From Variovorax terrae (GTDB lineage: Bacteria; Pseudomonadota; Gammaproteobacteria; Burkholderiales; Burkholderiaceae_C): a stretch of 64,000 nt of DNA. Made by a program: the position numbers and the translations under genes. Where the stretch lies: contig NZ_JALGBI010000002.1 of NCBI RefSeq assembly GCF_022809125.1, forward strand, positions 69,590-133,589, written 5' to 3'. How positions within the stretch are numbered: the first letter of the stretch is position 1; each line of letters begins with the position of its first letter. Below the pieces are notes generated by a model. It did no database searches and had not been told where the DNA came from. It was given only the letters and a program-made list of their open reading frames with translations. Shown here piece after piece: positions 54,363-64,000 of the stretch.

Positions 54363-55682
54363 GTGGCAACCAGCGCGGCACAAATCGCAAAGACGGGCAA
54401 GTTCGGCGACCTGCGTCGCCGGCTGGTCTTCTTGCTGCTGGCCCTGGTGGTGTACCGTATCGGTGCCCACATTCCGGTGCCCGGCATCGACCCCGGCCAG
54501 CTGCAGCAGCTGTTCAAGGGCCAGCAGGGCGGCATCCTGAGCCTGTTCAACATGTTCTCGGGTGGCGCTCTGTCGCGCTTCACGGTGTTCGCGCTGGGCA
54601 TCATGCCGTACATTTCGGCGTCGATCATCATGCAGCTGCTCACCTATGTCGTTCCGACATTCGAGCAGCTCAAGAAGGAAGGCGAAGCCGGCCGTCGCAA
54701 GATCACGCAGTACACGCGCTATGGCACGCTGGGTCTCGCGATTTTCCAATCGCTCAGCATTGCGCTGGCGCTGGAAAGCTCGCAAGGGCTGGTTCTGTCT
54801 CCCGGTTTCGGCTTTCGCATGACGGCTGTGGTCAGCCTGACGGCGGGAACGATGTTCCTGATGTGGCTGGGTGAGCAGATCACCGAGCGCGGCCTGGGTA
54901 ACGGGATCTCGATCCTGATCTTTGCCGGTATTGCAGCGGGCCTGCCCAATGCGATCGGCGGCCTGCTGGAACTGGTTCGCACGGGTGCCATGAGCATCCT
55001 GGTGTCGGTGTTCATCGTGGCCGTGGTGGCGCTGGTGACCTACTTCGTGGTGTTCGTCGAGCGCGGCCAGCGGAAGATTCTGGTCAACTACGCACGCCGC
55101 CAGGTGGGCAACAAGGTGTATGGCGGGCAGTCGTCGCACCTGCCGCTGAAGCTGAACATGGCGGGCGTCATTCCGCCGATCTTCGCTTCGTCGATCATCT
55201 TGCTGCCGGCAACGGTGGTGAGCTGGGTCAGCTCCGGCGACTCGATGCGCTGGTTGAAGGACATTGCCGGTGCGTTGACGCCCGGGCAGCCGATCTACGT
55301 GATGCTGTACGCAACGGCGATCGTGTTCTTCTGCTTCTTCTACACGGCGCTGGTGTTCAACAGCCGTGAGACGGCGGACAACCTGAAGAAGAGTGGTGCG
55401 TTCATCCCCGGTATTCGTCCCGGTGAACAAACGGCTCGGTATATCGACAAGATCCTGGTCCGGTTGACGCTGGCGGGGGCGGTCTACATCACGTTCGTGT
55501 GTCTGTTGCCCGAGTTCCTGATCCTGAAATACAACGTACCGTTCTATTTTGGGGGCACGTCGCTGCTGATCATCGTGGTGGTGACCATGGACTTCATGGC
55601 CCAGGTTCAGAACTACATGATGTCTCAGCAGTACGAATCGCTGTTGAAGAAAGCTAACTTTAGGACTTCATTAGGTGGTTGA
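54363..55682 (+). CDS. secY: Preprotein translocase subunit SecY
   Basis: 439 residues, ten membrane helices, protein-conducting channel. [38 protein letters not shown] and [20 protein letters not shown] are SecY signatures. GTG start at 54363. It lies between rplO and infA as in most bacteria. Confidence 0.97.
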   Translation: MATSAAQIAKTGKFGDLRRRLVFLLLALVVYRIGAHIPVPGIDPGQLQQLFKGQQGGILSLFNMFSGGALSRFTVFALGIMPYISASIIMQLLTYVVPTFEQLKKEGEAGRRKITQYTRYGTLGLAIFQSLSIALALESSQGLVLSPGFGFRMTAVVSLTAGTMFLMWLGEQITERGLGNGISILIFAGIAAGLPNAIGGLLELVRTGAMSILVSVFIVAVVALVTYFVVFVERGQRKILVNYARRQVGNKVYGGQSSHLPLKLNMAGVIPPIFASSIILLPATVVSWVSSGDSMRWLKDIAGALTPGQPIYVMLYATAIVFFCFFYTALVFNSRETADNLKKSGAFIPGIRPGEQTARYIDKILVRLTLAGAVYITFVCLLPEFLILKYNVPFYFGGTSLLIIVVVTMDFMAQVQNYMMSQQYESLLKKANFRTSLGG

Positions 55683-55687
55683 CTTGC

Positions 55688-55906
55688 ATGGCAAAGGACG
55701 ATGTCATTCAGATGCAGGGCGAGGTGGTTGAAAACCTGCCCAACGCGACCTTCCGAGTGAAGCTGGAAAATGGACATGTGGTCCTGGGCCACATTTCCGG
55801 AAAGATGAGGATGCATTACATCCGCATCCTTCCTGGTGACAAAGTCACCGTTGAGTTGACGCCCTACGACCTGTCGCGGGCACGCATTGTGTTTCGCGCC
55901 AAATAG
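55688..55906 (+). CDS. infA: Translation initiation factor IF-1
   Basis: 72 residues, S1-like OB fold. [20 protein letters not shown] and [20 protein letters not shown] match IF-1, which occupies the A site during initiation. 5 bp after secY. Confidence 0.97.
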   Translation: MAKDDVIQMQGEVVENLPNATFRVKLENGHVVLGHISGKMRMHYIRILPGDKVTVELTPYDLSRARIVFRAK

Positions 55907-55929
55907 GCTAAGAGTTTTAGGAGAATGAA

Positions 55930-56043
55930 ATGAGAGTTTCGGCTTCGGTCAAGAAAATTTGCCGCAACTGCAAAATCATCCGCCGTAAAGGCGTGGTTCG
56001 CGTGATCTGTACGGATCCGCGTCACAAGCAGCGCCAAGGCTGA
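55930..56043 (+). CDS. rpmJ: 50S ribosomal protein L36 (bL36)
   Basis: 37 residues, beginning [20 protein letters not shown] and ending with [11 protein letters not shown]. The zinc ligands are the two cysteines of CRNC, then C and H of CTDPRH, i.e. the zinc-binding (C+) form. 23 bp after infA. Too short for most gene length cut-offs but certain by context and sequence. Confidence 0.96.
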   Translation: MRVSASVKKICRNCKIIRRKGVVRVICTDPRHKQRQG

Positions 56044-56067
56044 TTGCAAGAGTTATAGAGGACGCAC

Positions 56068-56433
56068 ATGGCACGTATCGCTGGCATCAACATTCCGCCG
56101 CATCAGCATGCTGAAATTGGCTTGACCGCCATTTACGGCATCGGTCGCACCCGCGCTCGCAAGATCTGCGAGGCTTGCGGCATTGCTTATTCCAAGAAGG
56201 TCAAGGATTTGACCGACGGTGACTTGGAAAAAATCCGCGACCAGATCGCCCAGTTCACGATCGAGGGTGACCTGCGCCGCGAAACGACGATGAACATCAA
56301 GCGCTTGATGGACATCGGTTGCTACCGTGGCTTCCGCCACCGCCGTGGTTTGCCGATGCGGGGTCAACGTACCCGCACCAATGCCCGCACCCGCAAGGGC
56401 CCGCGTAAGGCAGCCGCAGCACTGAAGAAATAA
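56068..56433 (+). CDS. rpsM: 30S ribosomal protein S13 (uS13)
   Basis: 121 residues. [20 protein letters not shown] and [20 protein letters not shown] are S13 signatures. It is the first gene of the alpha-operon part and contacts the 50S subunit through helix 38. Confidence 0.97.
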   Translation: MARIAGINIPPHQHAEIGLTAIYGIGRTRARKICEACGIAYSKKVKDLTDGDLEKIRDQIAQFTIEGDLRRETTMNIKRLMDIGCYRGFRHRRGLPMRGQRTRTNARTRKGPRKAAAALKK

Positions 56434-56446
56434 TTGAGAGATCAAT

Positions 56447-56851
56447 ATGGCAAAAGCTCCCGCCAATAACGCCGCACAGCGTGTGCGCAAGAAGGTCCGC
56501 AAGAATGTGGCGGACGGCGTCGCGCACGTTCACGCGTCGTTCAACAACACCATCATCACCATCACCGACCGTCAGGGCAACGCATTGTCCTGGGCTTCGT
56601 CGGGTGGTCAGGGGTTCAAGGGCTCGCGCAAATCCACGCCGTTTGCGGCCCAGGTGGCCTCCGAAGTGGCGGGGCGCGCAGCCATCGAACAAGGCATCAA
56701 GAATCTGGATGTCGAGATCAAGGGTCCCGGCCCGGGTCGTGAGTCCTCCGTGCGCGCCCTGGCCGCACTGGGCATCCGGATCACCTCGATCGCCGATGTG
56801 ACGCCGGTTCCCCACAACGGCTGCCGTCCGCAGAAGCGCCGTCGCATTTAA
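56447..56851 (+). CDS. rpsK: 30S ribosomal protein S11 (uS11)
   Basis: 134 residues. [20 protein letters not shown] and [16 protein letters not shown] match S11 of the platform. 13 bp after rpsM. A TTTTTTTT run follows the stop codon at 56853. Confidence 0.97.
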   Translation: MAKAPANNAAQRVRKKVRKNVADGVAHVHASFNNTIITITDRQGNALSWASSGGQGFKGSRKSTPFAAQVASEVAGRAAIEQGIKNLDVEIKGPGPGRESSVRALAALGIRITSIADVTPVPHNGCRPQKRRRI

Positions 56852-56873
56852 GTTTTTTTTAACCAAGCCCACC

Positions 56874-56914
56874 GCCATCGGCATCGCGCCGATGGCTCCC
56901 GCAGGCGACTGCGG
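56874..56914 (+). promoter_or_regulatory. Two tandem hairpins before rpsD
   Basis: GCCATCGGC (56874-56882) pairs with GCCGATGGC (56888-56896) around ATCGC. Then CCGCAG (56899-56904) pairs with CTGCGG (56909-56914) around a GCGA tetraloop. They occupy the 88-bp rpsK-rpsD gap, the longest gap among the 30S genes here. They could be an mRNA element for S4 autoregulation or a processing site; no such element at this site is known to me. Confidence 0.5.
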
Positions 56915-56939
56915 TAGATGACGTCAAAAGGAAGATCAA

Positions 56940-57563
56940 GTGGCACGCTATCTCGGCCCCAAGGCCAAACTCTCCCGCCGTGAAGGCACTGACCTGTTCC
57001 TGAAGAGCGCCCGTCGCTCGATCAGCGACAAGGCCAAGTTCGACTCCAAGCCTGGCCAGCACGGCCGCACTTCGGGTCAGCGCACCTCCGATTTCGGTCT
57101 GCAGCTGCGCGAAAAGCAGAAGGTCAAGCGCATGTACGGCGTGCTGGAAAAGCAGTTCCGCCGTTACTTCGAGGAAGCCGACCGCCGCAAGGGCAACACC
57201 GGCGCGAATCTGCTGTTCATTCTCGAATCGCGCTTGGACAACGTGGTCTACCGCATGGGCTTTGGCTCCACGCGCGCAGAAGCCCGCCAGCTGGTGTCGC
57301 ACAAGGCGATCACGGTGAATGGCCAGTCGGTCAACATCCCGTCGTACATGGTCAAGACCGGTGACGTGATCGCCGTGCGCGACAAGTCGAAGAAGCAGAA
57401 CCGCATCGTGGAAGCGCTGCAATTGGCTCAGCAAGTTGGCATGCCGGCATGGGTGGAAGTGAATGCCGACAAGGCAGAAGGCACGTTCAAGAAGGTGCCG
57501 GATCGCGACGAGTTCGCCGCCGACATCAACGAATCGTTGATCGTCGAGCTGTACTCGCGCTGA
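56940..57563 (+). CDS. rpsD: 30S ribosomal protein S4 (uS4)
   Basis: 207 residues from a GTG start. [20 protein letters not shown] and [20 protein letters not shown] are S4 signatures; the S4 RNA-binding domain is near residues 98-160. In E. coli S4 represses the alpha operon. Here it is preceded by two hairpins. Confidence 0.97.
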   Translation: MARYLGPKAKLSRREGTDLFLKSARRSISDKAKFDSKPGQHGRTSGQRTSDFGLQLREKQKVKRMYGVLEKQFRRYFEEADRRKGNTGANLLFILESRLDNVVYRMGFGSTRAEARQLVSHKAITVNGQSVNIPSYMVKTGDVIAVRDKSKKQNRIVEALQLAQQVGMPAWVEVNADKAEGTFKKVPDRDEFAADINESLIVELYSR

Positions 57564-57670
57564 TAGTCTTTTTTCGTTTGAAATCGTTCCCGATCTCCAG
57601 GGCACTGGGCATCGGGTGCTTCACCAGCCTTACCGGTGTAACGAGCCGGGGGTATTGAGAGGAAGTCTGC

Positions 57671-58660
57671 ATGCAAACCAACCTGCTGAAACCCAAAGCC
57701 ATCAACGTAGAACAACTCGGCACCAACCGTGCCAAGGTGACGCTGGAGCCGTTCGAGCGCGGCTATGGTCACACGCTGGGCAACGCCCTGCGTCGCGTTC
57801 TGCTGTCGTCCATGGTGGGTTATGCAGCAACCGAAGTCACCATCGCTGGCGTTTTGCATGAGTACTCGTCCATTGACGGTGTGCAGGAAGATGTCGTCAA
57901 CATCCTGCTGAACCTCAAGGGCGTGGTGTTCAAGCTGCACAACCGCGATGAAGTGACGCTGAGCCTGCGCAAGGATGGCGAAGGCGTGGTGACGGCGGCC
58001 GACATCCAGACGCCGCACGATGTCGAGATCATCAACCCCGATCATGTGATCGCCCACCTGTCCCAGGGCGGCAAGATCGACATGCAGATCAAGGTCGAAA
58101 AGGGCCGTGGCTATGTGCCCGGGACCATGCGCCGCTATGCGGATGAGCCGACGAAGTCCATTGGCCGCATCGTTCTCGATGCCTCTTTCTCTCCTGTGAA
58201 GCGCGTCAGCTACACGGTGGAAAGCGCTCGGGTGGAGCAGCGTACCGACCTGGACAAGCTGGTGGTCGAGATCGAAACCAACGGCGCCATCACGGCGGAA
58301 GATGCCGTGCGCGCGTCGGCCAAGATCCTGGTGGAGCAACTGGCGGTCTTTGCCCAGCTGGAAGGCAGCGAACTGGCCGCTTTCGACGCACCTGCCCCGC
58401 GCAGCTCGCAGCAATTCGACCCCATCCTGCTGCGCCCTGTTGACGAACTGGAGTTGACGGTCCGTTCCGCCAATTGCCTGAAGGCCGAAAACATCTACTA
58501 CATCGGTGACCTGATTCAGCGCACCGAGAATGAGCTGCTCAAGACCCCGAACCTGGGTCGCAAGTCGCTCAACGAAATCAAGGAAGTTCTGGCCTCCCGC
58601 GGCCTGACCTTGGGTATGAAACTCGAAAGCTGGCCGCCCGCCGGCCTGGACAAGCGTTAA
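57671..58660 (+). CDS. rpoA: DNA-directed RNA polymerase alpha subunit
   Basis: 329 residues. N-terminal dimerisation domain (about 1-235; [20 protein letters not shown]) and C-terminal domain (about 250-329; [40 protein letters not shown]) for UP elements and activators. Usual length. It follows a 107-bp gap after rpsD. Confidence 0.98.
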   Translation: MQTNLLKPKAINVEQLGTNRAKVTLEPFERGYGHTLGNALRRVLLSSMVGYAATEVTIAGVLHEYSSIDGVQEDVVNILLNLKGVVFKLHNRDEVTLSLRKDGEGVVTAADIQTPHDVEIINPDHVIAHLSQGGKIDMQIKVEKGRGYVPGTMRRYADEPTKSIGRIVLDASFSPVKRVSYTVESARVEQRTDLDKLVVEIETNGAITAEDAVRASAKILVEQLAVFAQLEGSELAAFDAPAPRSSQQFDPILLRPVDELELTVRSANCLKAENIYYIGDLIQRTENELLKTPNLGRKSLNEIKEVLASRGLTLGMKLESWPPAGLDKR

Positions 58661-58746
58661 AATCTCCCGCCCTGCCATCGAGGCCGGGCAGTGCACCGGG
58701 TGGTACCTGATACGGCCATCCGTTTTATAAAGTAAAGGTAAGCACC

Positions 58747-59142
58747 ATGCGTCACGGACACGGACTCCGAAAACTCAATCGCACCAGCGAGCACCGCCTC
58801 GCCATGCTGCGCAACATGATGAATTCGCTGATTCAGCACGAAGTCATCAAGACCACGCTGCCCAAGGCCAAGGAACTGCGCCGTGTGGTTGAGCCGATGA
58901 TCACCCTGGCCAAGGAACCGACGCTTGCCAACAAGCGCTTGGCATTCAATCGTCTGCGTGACCGCGATATGGTGGTCAAGCTGTTCGCGGAAATCGGACC
59001 GCGCTACAAGGCCCGTCCCGGTGGCTACACCCGCATTCTGAAAATGGGTTTCCGTGTGGGGGACAATGCACCCATGGCGTTGGTCGAGTTGGTCGACCGC
59101 CCGGATGTTGTCGCTGCCGAAGAGCAGGCAGCAGCAGAATAG
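58747..59142 (+). CDS. rplQ: 50S ribosomal protein L17 (bL17)
   Basis: 131 residues. [20 protein letters not shown] and [18 protein letters not shown] are L17 signatures. It ends the operon. The end of the gene lies just before a TATAAT box that probably drives the initiator tRNA. Confidence 0.97.
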   Translation: MRHGHGLRKLNRTSEHRLAMLRNMMNSLIQHEVIKTTLPKAKELRRVVEPMITLAKEPTLANKRLAFNRLRDRDMVVKLFAEIGPRYKARPGGYTRILKMGFRVGDNAPMALVELVDRPDVVAAEEQAAAE

Positions 59143-59144
59143 GC

Positions 59145-59150
59145 TATAAT
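59145..59150 (+). promoter_or_regulatory. TATAAT -10 box of the initiator tRNA gene
   Basis: A perfect TATAAT lies 10 bp before the tRNA 5' end and directly after the rplQ stop codon. No convincing -35 is seen. The tRNA could also be cut out of the rplQ transcript. Confidence 0.5.
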
Positions 59151-59160
59151 ATTGGATTGC

Positions 59161-59237
<77 letters not shown>

Positions 59238-59260
59238 ACAAACAGCGATCTTCGCTGACA

Positions 59261-59292
59261 AAACGCCCGCATCATGCGGGCGTTTTTGTTTT
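59261..59292 (+). terminator. Strong Rho-independent terminator after the tRNA gene
   Basis: AAACGCCCGCAT (59261-59272) and ATGCGGGCGTTT (59274-59285) form a perfect 12-bp stem with a single-base centre, followed by TTGTTTTC. It ends the rplN-tRNA transcription unit. Confidence 0.93.
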
Positions 59293-59997
59293 CTGGCTTC
59301 CCTCCTCTCTTTTTTCTTTCTGTCTTTCTTTTTTCGAGGATGGCCATCGGCGGTCGCTGCTCGCCGCGCGACCGCTGTTCGAGCAATGCATTGGCTCGCG
59401 AAAGCTTCTGAGGTGCCGCAACTCTGGTGTGGTTCGATGGGCTATTGATCCTTCTTGGCATCATGTGGAAGGGCTCATAAGCAAAAATCAGGCCCAAAAA
59501 CTCATTTGGTAAGAAAAAAGCAAGCCCTCATCGATGATGAGGTGGCGCAACTCTCGTGTCAGAGCCATCCGATATCACGTCATGAATGCAGGCATGAGAA
59601 ATTGGCTACTGAAATTCCTCTTCTTAATCAGTGATTTAGCTTTCATTTCTAAGCTTCTTTGGATGTGTGCGAACGCCCTGTCCGATGTGACTTTCCGCAC
59701 GGAAATATTGAATTTTGGGTGAAAACCCTGAAATGAATGGTTACTAAAAGCTCTTCCTAACTAGACTCGGGCCCCAAGCCATTTTGCTTGTGGCGGTCAC
59801 GTTGAGGGTGGGCTTTTGCTTTTGGATAGCGTTGGCATCGAAGAAGAGGATGGAGTTGCAACTCAGGAGATGAGTGGCGTGTGCACAAGCACGTCACTCG
59901 TGGCCCGGGTTGGCTGCCTCTTGCTGCCAATCGCTGGATCCAAGAGTGGGAGAGTCTGCGCACAGCTTGCTGCAAACTGCCTGGAGCGCACATAAAG
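59293..59997 (+). other. AT-richer spacer without a recognisable gene
   Basis: About 700 bp between the tRNA terminator and the giant repeat protein. It is clearly less GC-rich than the flanks. It holds two 21-bp near-direct repeats, GAGGTGCCGCAACTCTGGTGT (59410) and its two-mismatch copy (59540). A 62-codon reading frame at 59534-59722 has no ribosome site or family match and is not taken as a gene. The promoter of the giant gene should lie here but I see no clear consensus boxes. Confidence 0.5.
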
Positions 59998-62900
59998 ATG
60001 TGGCGCTTCTTGAGCAGGGCATTTCGCTCGCCCATCGGATCGCCACGCGCAGCGGGGGCACCGACTTGGTTGGCGGCGCTGCTCCTGCTGATGTTGTCGC
60101 TGCAGGCTGCTGCGCAGGTCTGTGCGCCACCCGCCAGTCTAGGGACGGGGCCGACCAGTGGTGTCGTCAACAACTACTACCAAGGAAGCGGCAACCTTTC
60201 CCCGGGGGCGACGTCGCTGACGCTCGGAGCGCGTGATACCTCATCGCTTGATGCCAATGCGCTGGTGATTGGTGATTTGCTGCTGGTCATCCAAATGCAG
60301 GATGGCTCGATCAATTCATCCAACAACAGCACCTATGGCGATGGTTCCGGTAGCGGAGCGGGCAGTACCAGCGTCGGCTCAGCAGGCTTGTACGAGTACG
60401 TTCGTGTGACCGGGGTGGCAGGCACCACGATCTCGTTCACGCCGGCGCTGAACAACGCGTATGTCCAGGCCAATGCCACGGCCACGACCAGCCAGAAGCG
60501 CTACCAGGTCATCCGTGTCAGGCAGTACAGCAGCCTGTCTGCCCAGGGCATTGTTGCGCCGGCATGGAATGGCCTGACCGGGGGCGTGGTGGCGGTGGAT
60601 GTGCGCGACACCTTGACACTGACAGGCGGCACCGTTGAGGGGCAGACAAATCGCGCTTTTTTTGTCGCGGGCAAGGGCTTTCGCGGTGGCGCCGGGGTCA
60701 GCCTGAACTCCAGTGGAGGAGCGCCGACAGACTTTGCCACAGCTTCCACTTTGGGCTATCACGGTTCCAAGGGGGAGGGCATTATTGGCACGCCTTTCTA
60801 CACTTCGACGAAAACCAACAACTGGAGTTTTCAAGCTACAAATGCCCCGCCAGTCTTGACGATTCCCGCGGGACCGGCTGCGATTGAGGGATATCCGGGT
60901 GGCTCCTACGCGAAGGGCGCTCCTGGCAATGCTGGTGGTGGTGGCTCGGACGGGCAAACACCAACGACGACAAATCAGGAGAACGCCGGTGGTGGCGGTG
61001 GTGGCAACTATGGGCCAGGTGGTTTGGGCGGGCGGCCTTGGAATGATCCGCTGGTGGACGCCGGCGGCCGTGGCGGCGCCGGATATGCTGGAACTCTAGA
61101 TTTCAATCGGGTTTTCATGGGCGGTGGCGGCGGTGCTGGAGGCACCAATAACGCAACGTTTGATGCAGGGACGTACAACAACCAAGGTATTTCCTGCAAC
61201 CTGGGGAACGGCAACTGTTCTTCGGGCGCGGCGGGCGGCGGGGTCGTCATCATTCGTGCCCGGGCGATTACCGGCAGCGGCGTTATTGATGCGCGGGGCG
61301 CCCATGGCTACAACGTGGCGAACGATTCGGGCGGTGGCGGTGGCGGCGGCGGTTCTGTCATTCTGGAAACTCCTAGCGGAGGCAGTGCGACCGTCGATGC
61401 TTCGGGGGGCGATGGTGGCAATGCGTGGGCGAATCCGCCTGCAGCCAACAACAACTTGGGTGGTCGCCATGGCCCTGGTGGCGCGGGCGGTGGAGGTTTT
61501 GTGGCCTATGCGCCCAACACCATGGCGGTATCGGCCAACGTCAATGGAGGAGCACCGGGCGAGACCATGAGCGGTGCTGTGAGAGAAAACTATGGTTCAG
61601 TCGGTTACAACGGGGGACTGACCACCTACCAGGTTCCCGATGTGCCGGGCGTACCGCCAGCCGCGCTGTGTGATCCGAATCTCACTTTGGCCAAGACGGA
61701 TGGTGTGACGCTGGTGACATCGCCCAGTGTGACAACCTACACTTTCACCGTGGCCAACATCGGCAATGGCGCCACCTCGGGCACCATCACCGTGTCCGAC
61801 AAGTTGACAACAGGTTTGACGGTGACGCCGGGCGTTCTGACGCCGACCGGGCCACAGGCTGCCAACTGGAGCTGCAGTGCGGCCAATGCCACGGACATCG
61901 TCTGCACATCAACCACTGCCATCAATGGAGGTGGGACCAGCGTTTTTGCTCTTCCCGTGTCGGTGGCTGCAGCCAATGGCACTTCGCTGGTTAATCGAGC
62001 GCGGGTGTTCGGGGGGGGGGACCCCAACAAGGCAAATCCGGCGAATGCGGCAGCTGCGGTGACGGCGGCCATCGCGTGTACGGCCAACAACAATCCGGCC
62101 GGCTGCGCCTTGGATACCGATACGGTGCAGGCTCCCAACCTTGTGCTGACCAAGACGGACAGTACCAGCGTGCTTGCCCGGGGCGGGACAACAACTTATA
62201 CCTTGGTGGTGACCAACGGTGGAGGCACGGCGACGACTGGCACCATCACGGTGGCCGATCTGTTGCCAACCGGGTTGACTTTTGCTGGAACCGCCACGGT
62301 CAGCAATTTTGTTTGTACGACTTCCGGGCAAGGCATCACCTGCAATCGGACGACAGCGTTGGCTGCTGGTGCATCGGCCACTATCACGTTCAGGGTGACT
62401 GTCGACAACAATGCGCCTTCGGCCGTAACCAATCTGGCTCAGGTGGGCGGGGGAGGAGATCCGAGTCCCAACAAGTCGACACGGCCCACCACGGCAACGG
62501 CGGCCTTGTGCCCCGCGCCGGTTTCTCCGGCGGATACTTCTTTTGACCCCAACAATGGTTGTGCCGCAGATACCGATGAGGTGCGCTATGTTCGTCTCCA
62601 GTTGAGTAAGGACGACGGGCAGATTTTTGTGAATGCCAACTCCAACACGGATTACGTATTCACCGTGCTTAACAACGGTACCATGGCGACGGTGGGGACC
62701 ATCAACTTTCGCGATGTTTCTCCTGGCACCCTGACTTTCGTCACCACGGGAACCTTCACGCCAGCAGGTCCTAATGGCGCTGACTGGTCATGCACTCGCG
62801 TCTCCACGGTCAACGTCAGTTGTACTTCCAGCGTGTCTATTCCCGCAGGAGGTGCGTCGAGCTTCATACTGACTGCCAGCGTCGGTAATGCGACGGTAGG

Positions 62901-64000
62901 TAGCCAGCAGCGCAACAAGGCCCGGATTGGTGGGGGCGGGGATGTGACGCCGGGTATCGTGCAAAGTCCTGCAGTGGCGGATGTGAATGCCTGTACGACC
63001 GATGGCAATCCGGTGGGGTGCGCGATTGATCTCAACACGGTTCAGAACGCGGCCGAAGTCCGGCTTACCAAGTCGCACGCGAATCCGCAGACCAAATTCC
63101 CCGGGCAAACGGTGACTTTCTCATTGGTTGTGAGCAATGGTGGTGGGACCTCTGCCACAGGCACGACCACGGTGGCGGATGTGCTTCCGACGGGGTTGAC
63201 CTACACCTCGCCGGCGTCGCCGTTCACCCAGAACGGGTTTACGTGCACGGTCACGGGCCAGAATATCTTGTGCAATCGAACGACCGCGCTGGCGGCCGGA
63301 GCCTCGGCAACGATCACCTATACGGCAACCGTCGCGCTGACGGCAACGACAACGTTGGTGAACCAGGCAAAGGTCGGTGGCGGAGGCGACCCCCAGAATG
63401 GGACACTGCCGAACGCCGCAGCCGCAGCGCTGTGCAGCGGCCAGGATGTTCCCAACCTCGGCTGCGCTGTCGATCCGGTTCCCTTGCCTGTGGTTGCAAC
63501 CAATGTGAGCAAAGCAGTGGGAAGTGCAACGGTGGCTGCAGGGAGCACAACCAGTTTCACCTTGGTGTTCACGAATGCGGGCCCCAGTACCCTGACAGGA
63601 GCTAGCTTCAATGATGTGATGCCTGCCAATTTGCAAGCATCAAATTACAGCAGCACCGTGACGGGGGGCGCTAGTACGGCAAACTTCACAGTGAGCGCGA
63701 GCGGGATTGCGGGAAGCGTCACGATTCCAGTGGGCGGGCAAGTGTCCGTATCGGTGAACGTGACGGCCACAGCCAGTGGTAGTTATGTAAACACTGTGAC
63801 GCTGAACATGCCGGCTGGAACCACGAATAACGGGACGAGCACGGCAACCGTAAGCGGTGTGGTGACGCCGGTCGCCGACCTGGTGGTGAGCAAGGTGGCG
63901 TCCAGCGCCAACGGCACGGCAGGCGCGACGATCAGCTACACGGTGACGCTGGTGAACCTGGGCCCGAGCGCGGCGCAGAACGTGACCCTGACCGACGTGA
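59998..64000 (+). CDS. Giant secreted protein with glycine-rich N-terminus and DUF11 repeats (partial, 3' end off the window)
   Basis: 1334 codons are seen with no stop. A signal peptide (about 1-45, ends LLLLMLSLQAAAQ) is followed by a glycine-rich beta-rich part (about 310-530; GGGGSDGQ, GGGGGGNYGPGGLGG-like runs, GGGVVIIRARAITGSG). Then DUF11 modules begin near residues 562, 715, 865, 1021, 1165 and 1294. Each starts with an L-x-L-[TS]-K-x-like strand; the first four end with a VGGGGDP motif, and the seams after them carry Cys pairs such as CTANNNPAGC. GGG GGG GGG G (62011-62020) encodes one VFGGGDP. Likely a cell-surface adhesin-like or matrix protein; AT-richer codons than the core genes, except the last module. 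Start at the ATG at 59998, with GGAG eleven bases upstream, chosen for the signal peptide. Confidence 0.85.
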   Translation, partial: MWRFLSRAFRSPIGSPRAAGAPTWLAALLLLMLSLQAAAQVCAPPASLGTGPTSGVVNNYYQGSGNLSPGATSLTLGARDTSSLDANALVIGDLLLVIQMQDGSINSSNNSTYGDGSGSGAGSTSVGSAGLYEYVRVTGVAGTTISFTPALNNAYVQANATATTSQKRYQVIRVRQYSSLSAQGIVAPAWNGLTGGVVAVDVRDTLTLTGGTVEGQTNRAFFVAGKGFRGGAGVSLNSSGGAPTDFATASTLGYHGSKGEGIIGTPFYTSTKTNNWSFQATNAPPVLTIPAGPAAIEGYPGGSYAKGAPGNAGGGGSDGQTPTTTNQENAGGGGGGNYGPGGLGGRPWNDPLVDAGGRGGAGYAGTLDFNRVFMGGGGGAGGTNNATFDAGTYNNQGISCNLGNGNCSSGAAGGGVVIIRARAITGSGVIDARGAHGYNVANDSGGGGGGGGSVILETPSGGSATVDASGGDGGNAWANPPAANNNLGGRHGPGGAGGGGFVAYAPNTMAVSANVNGGAPGETMSGAVRENYGSVGYNGGLTTYQVPDVPGVPPAALCDPNLTLAKTDGVTLVTSPSVTTYTFTVANIGNGATSGTITVSDKLTTGLTVTPGVLTPTGPQAANWSCSAANATDIVCTSTTAINGGGTSVFALPVSVAAANGTSLVNRARVFGGGDPNKANPANAAAAVTAAIACTANNNPAGCALDTDTVQAPNLVLTKTDSTSVLARGGTTTYTLVVTNGGGTATTGTITVADLLPTGLTFAGTATVSNFVCTTSGQGITCNRTTALAAGASATITFRVTVDNNAPSAVTNLAQVGGGGDPSPNKSTRPTTATAALCPAPVSPADTSFDPNNGCAADTDEVRYVRLQLSKDDGQIFVNANSNTDYVFTVLNNGTMATVGTINFRDVSPGTLTFVTTGTFTPAGPNGADWSCTRVSTVNVSCTSSVSIPAGGASSFILTASVGNATVGSQQRNKARIGGGGDVTPGIVQSPAVADVNACTTDGNPVGCAIDLNTVQNAAEVRLTKSHANPQTKFPGQTVTFSLVVSNGGGTSATGTTTVADVLPTGLTYTSPASPFTQNGFTCTVTGQNILCNRTTALAAGASATITYTATVALTATTTLVNQAKVGGGGDPQNGTLPNAAAAALCSGQDVPNLGCAVDPVPLPVVATNVSKAVGSATVAAGSTTSFTLVFTNAGPSTLTGASFNDVMPANLQASNYSSTVTGGASTANFTVSASGIAGSVTIPVGGQVSVSVNVTATASGSYVNTVTLNMPAGTTNNGTSTATVSGVVTPVADLVVSKVASSANGTAGATISYTVTLVNLGPSAAQNVTLTDV
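62011..62020 (+). repeat. Poly-G(10) tract in the DUF11 surface-protein gene
   Basis: Ten consecutive G residues read in frame as Gly-Gly-Gly and the first base of Asp within VFGGGDPNK. The equivalent VGGGGDP motifs in other modules use mixed glycine codons, so a pure G run is not needed for the protein. Loss or gain of one G would end translation in the first DUF11 module. Confidence 0.75.

Noticed and set aside
59534..59722. A 62-codon open frame in the AT-rich spacer
   Set aside because: No ribosome-binding site, odd composition and no recognisable family; spacer sequence explains it.

Overview
The window is high-GC DNA that reads as the chromosome of a Comamonadaceae-type betaproteobacterium (Burkholderiales; Variovorax, Ramlibacter, Polaromonas or Acidovorax relatives). 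The evidence is the DUF3567 and PhaM families, a Bug-type solute-binding protein, an S14-S8-L6 ribosomal cluster of betaproteobacterial type, recG next to oxyR, and three families of short dispersed repeats typical of that family (a GCTATCAAAT-type palindromic repeat and two GC-rich repeats).

Layout. 0-6 kb: start of a divergent gene (possibly a GlcD-like oxidase), a SAM-II-type riboswitch with terminator before a Cys/Met PLP enzyme, a LysR regulator, purU, a class III aminotransferase and a YeiH-type exporter. 6-19.5 kb: ChaN-like lipoprotein, AbrB-type membrane protein, a secreted lipoprotein, DUF3567, DUF3108, a divergent IclR/FAH-hydrolase pair, a trehalose cluster (otsB-GH15-otsA), a VOC protein, a TraB/GumN protein and an enoyl-CoA hydratase. 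19.6-23.5 kb: a copper-handling cluster (DUF2946, TonB receptor, YcnI-like DUF1775, PCuAC). 23.6-28.5 kb: an accessory block of less GC-biased codon use with two DUF202 proteins, a GntR-Bug-AcnX(large)-AcnX(small) operon and the remnant of a FAD-linked oxidase gene. 28.5-38.4 kb: phaM, a FIST protein, secreted and DUF535 proteins, dadA under a tandem glycine riboswitch, an LplT-PlsC fusion, YiaA-like, DUF2145 and a RutR-like TetR. 38.5-50 kb: tgt-queA divergent from recG, then oxyR, DyP peroxidase, ubiA, proC, a frameshifted phytase-like gene and glpD. 50-59.3 kb: the spc/alpha ribosomal operon (rplN to rplQ, with secY, infA, rpmJ and rpoA), an initiator tRNA and a strong terminator. 59.3-64 kb: an AT-richer spacer and then the first 1334 codons of a giant secreted protein with DUF11 repeats that runs off the window.

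How the parts work together. Two riboswitches link amino-acid signals (SAM, glycine) to amino-acid enzymes. OxyR, DyP and ubiA form a redox neighbourhood. The copper cluster pairs an outer-membrane receptor with two periplasmic copper proteins. The AcnX operon looks like a self-contained catabolic unit of unknown substrate. The most unusual signals are the dispersed repeats that have become in-frame protein segments (two in recG alone), repeats that abut stop codons, and a run of ten G residues inside the surface-protein gene.
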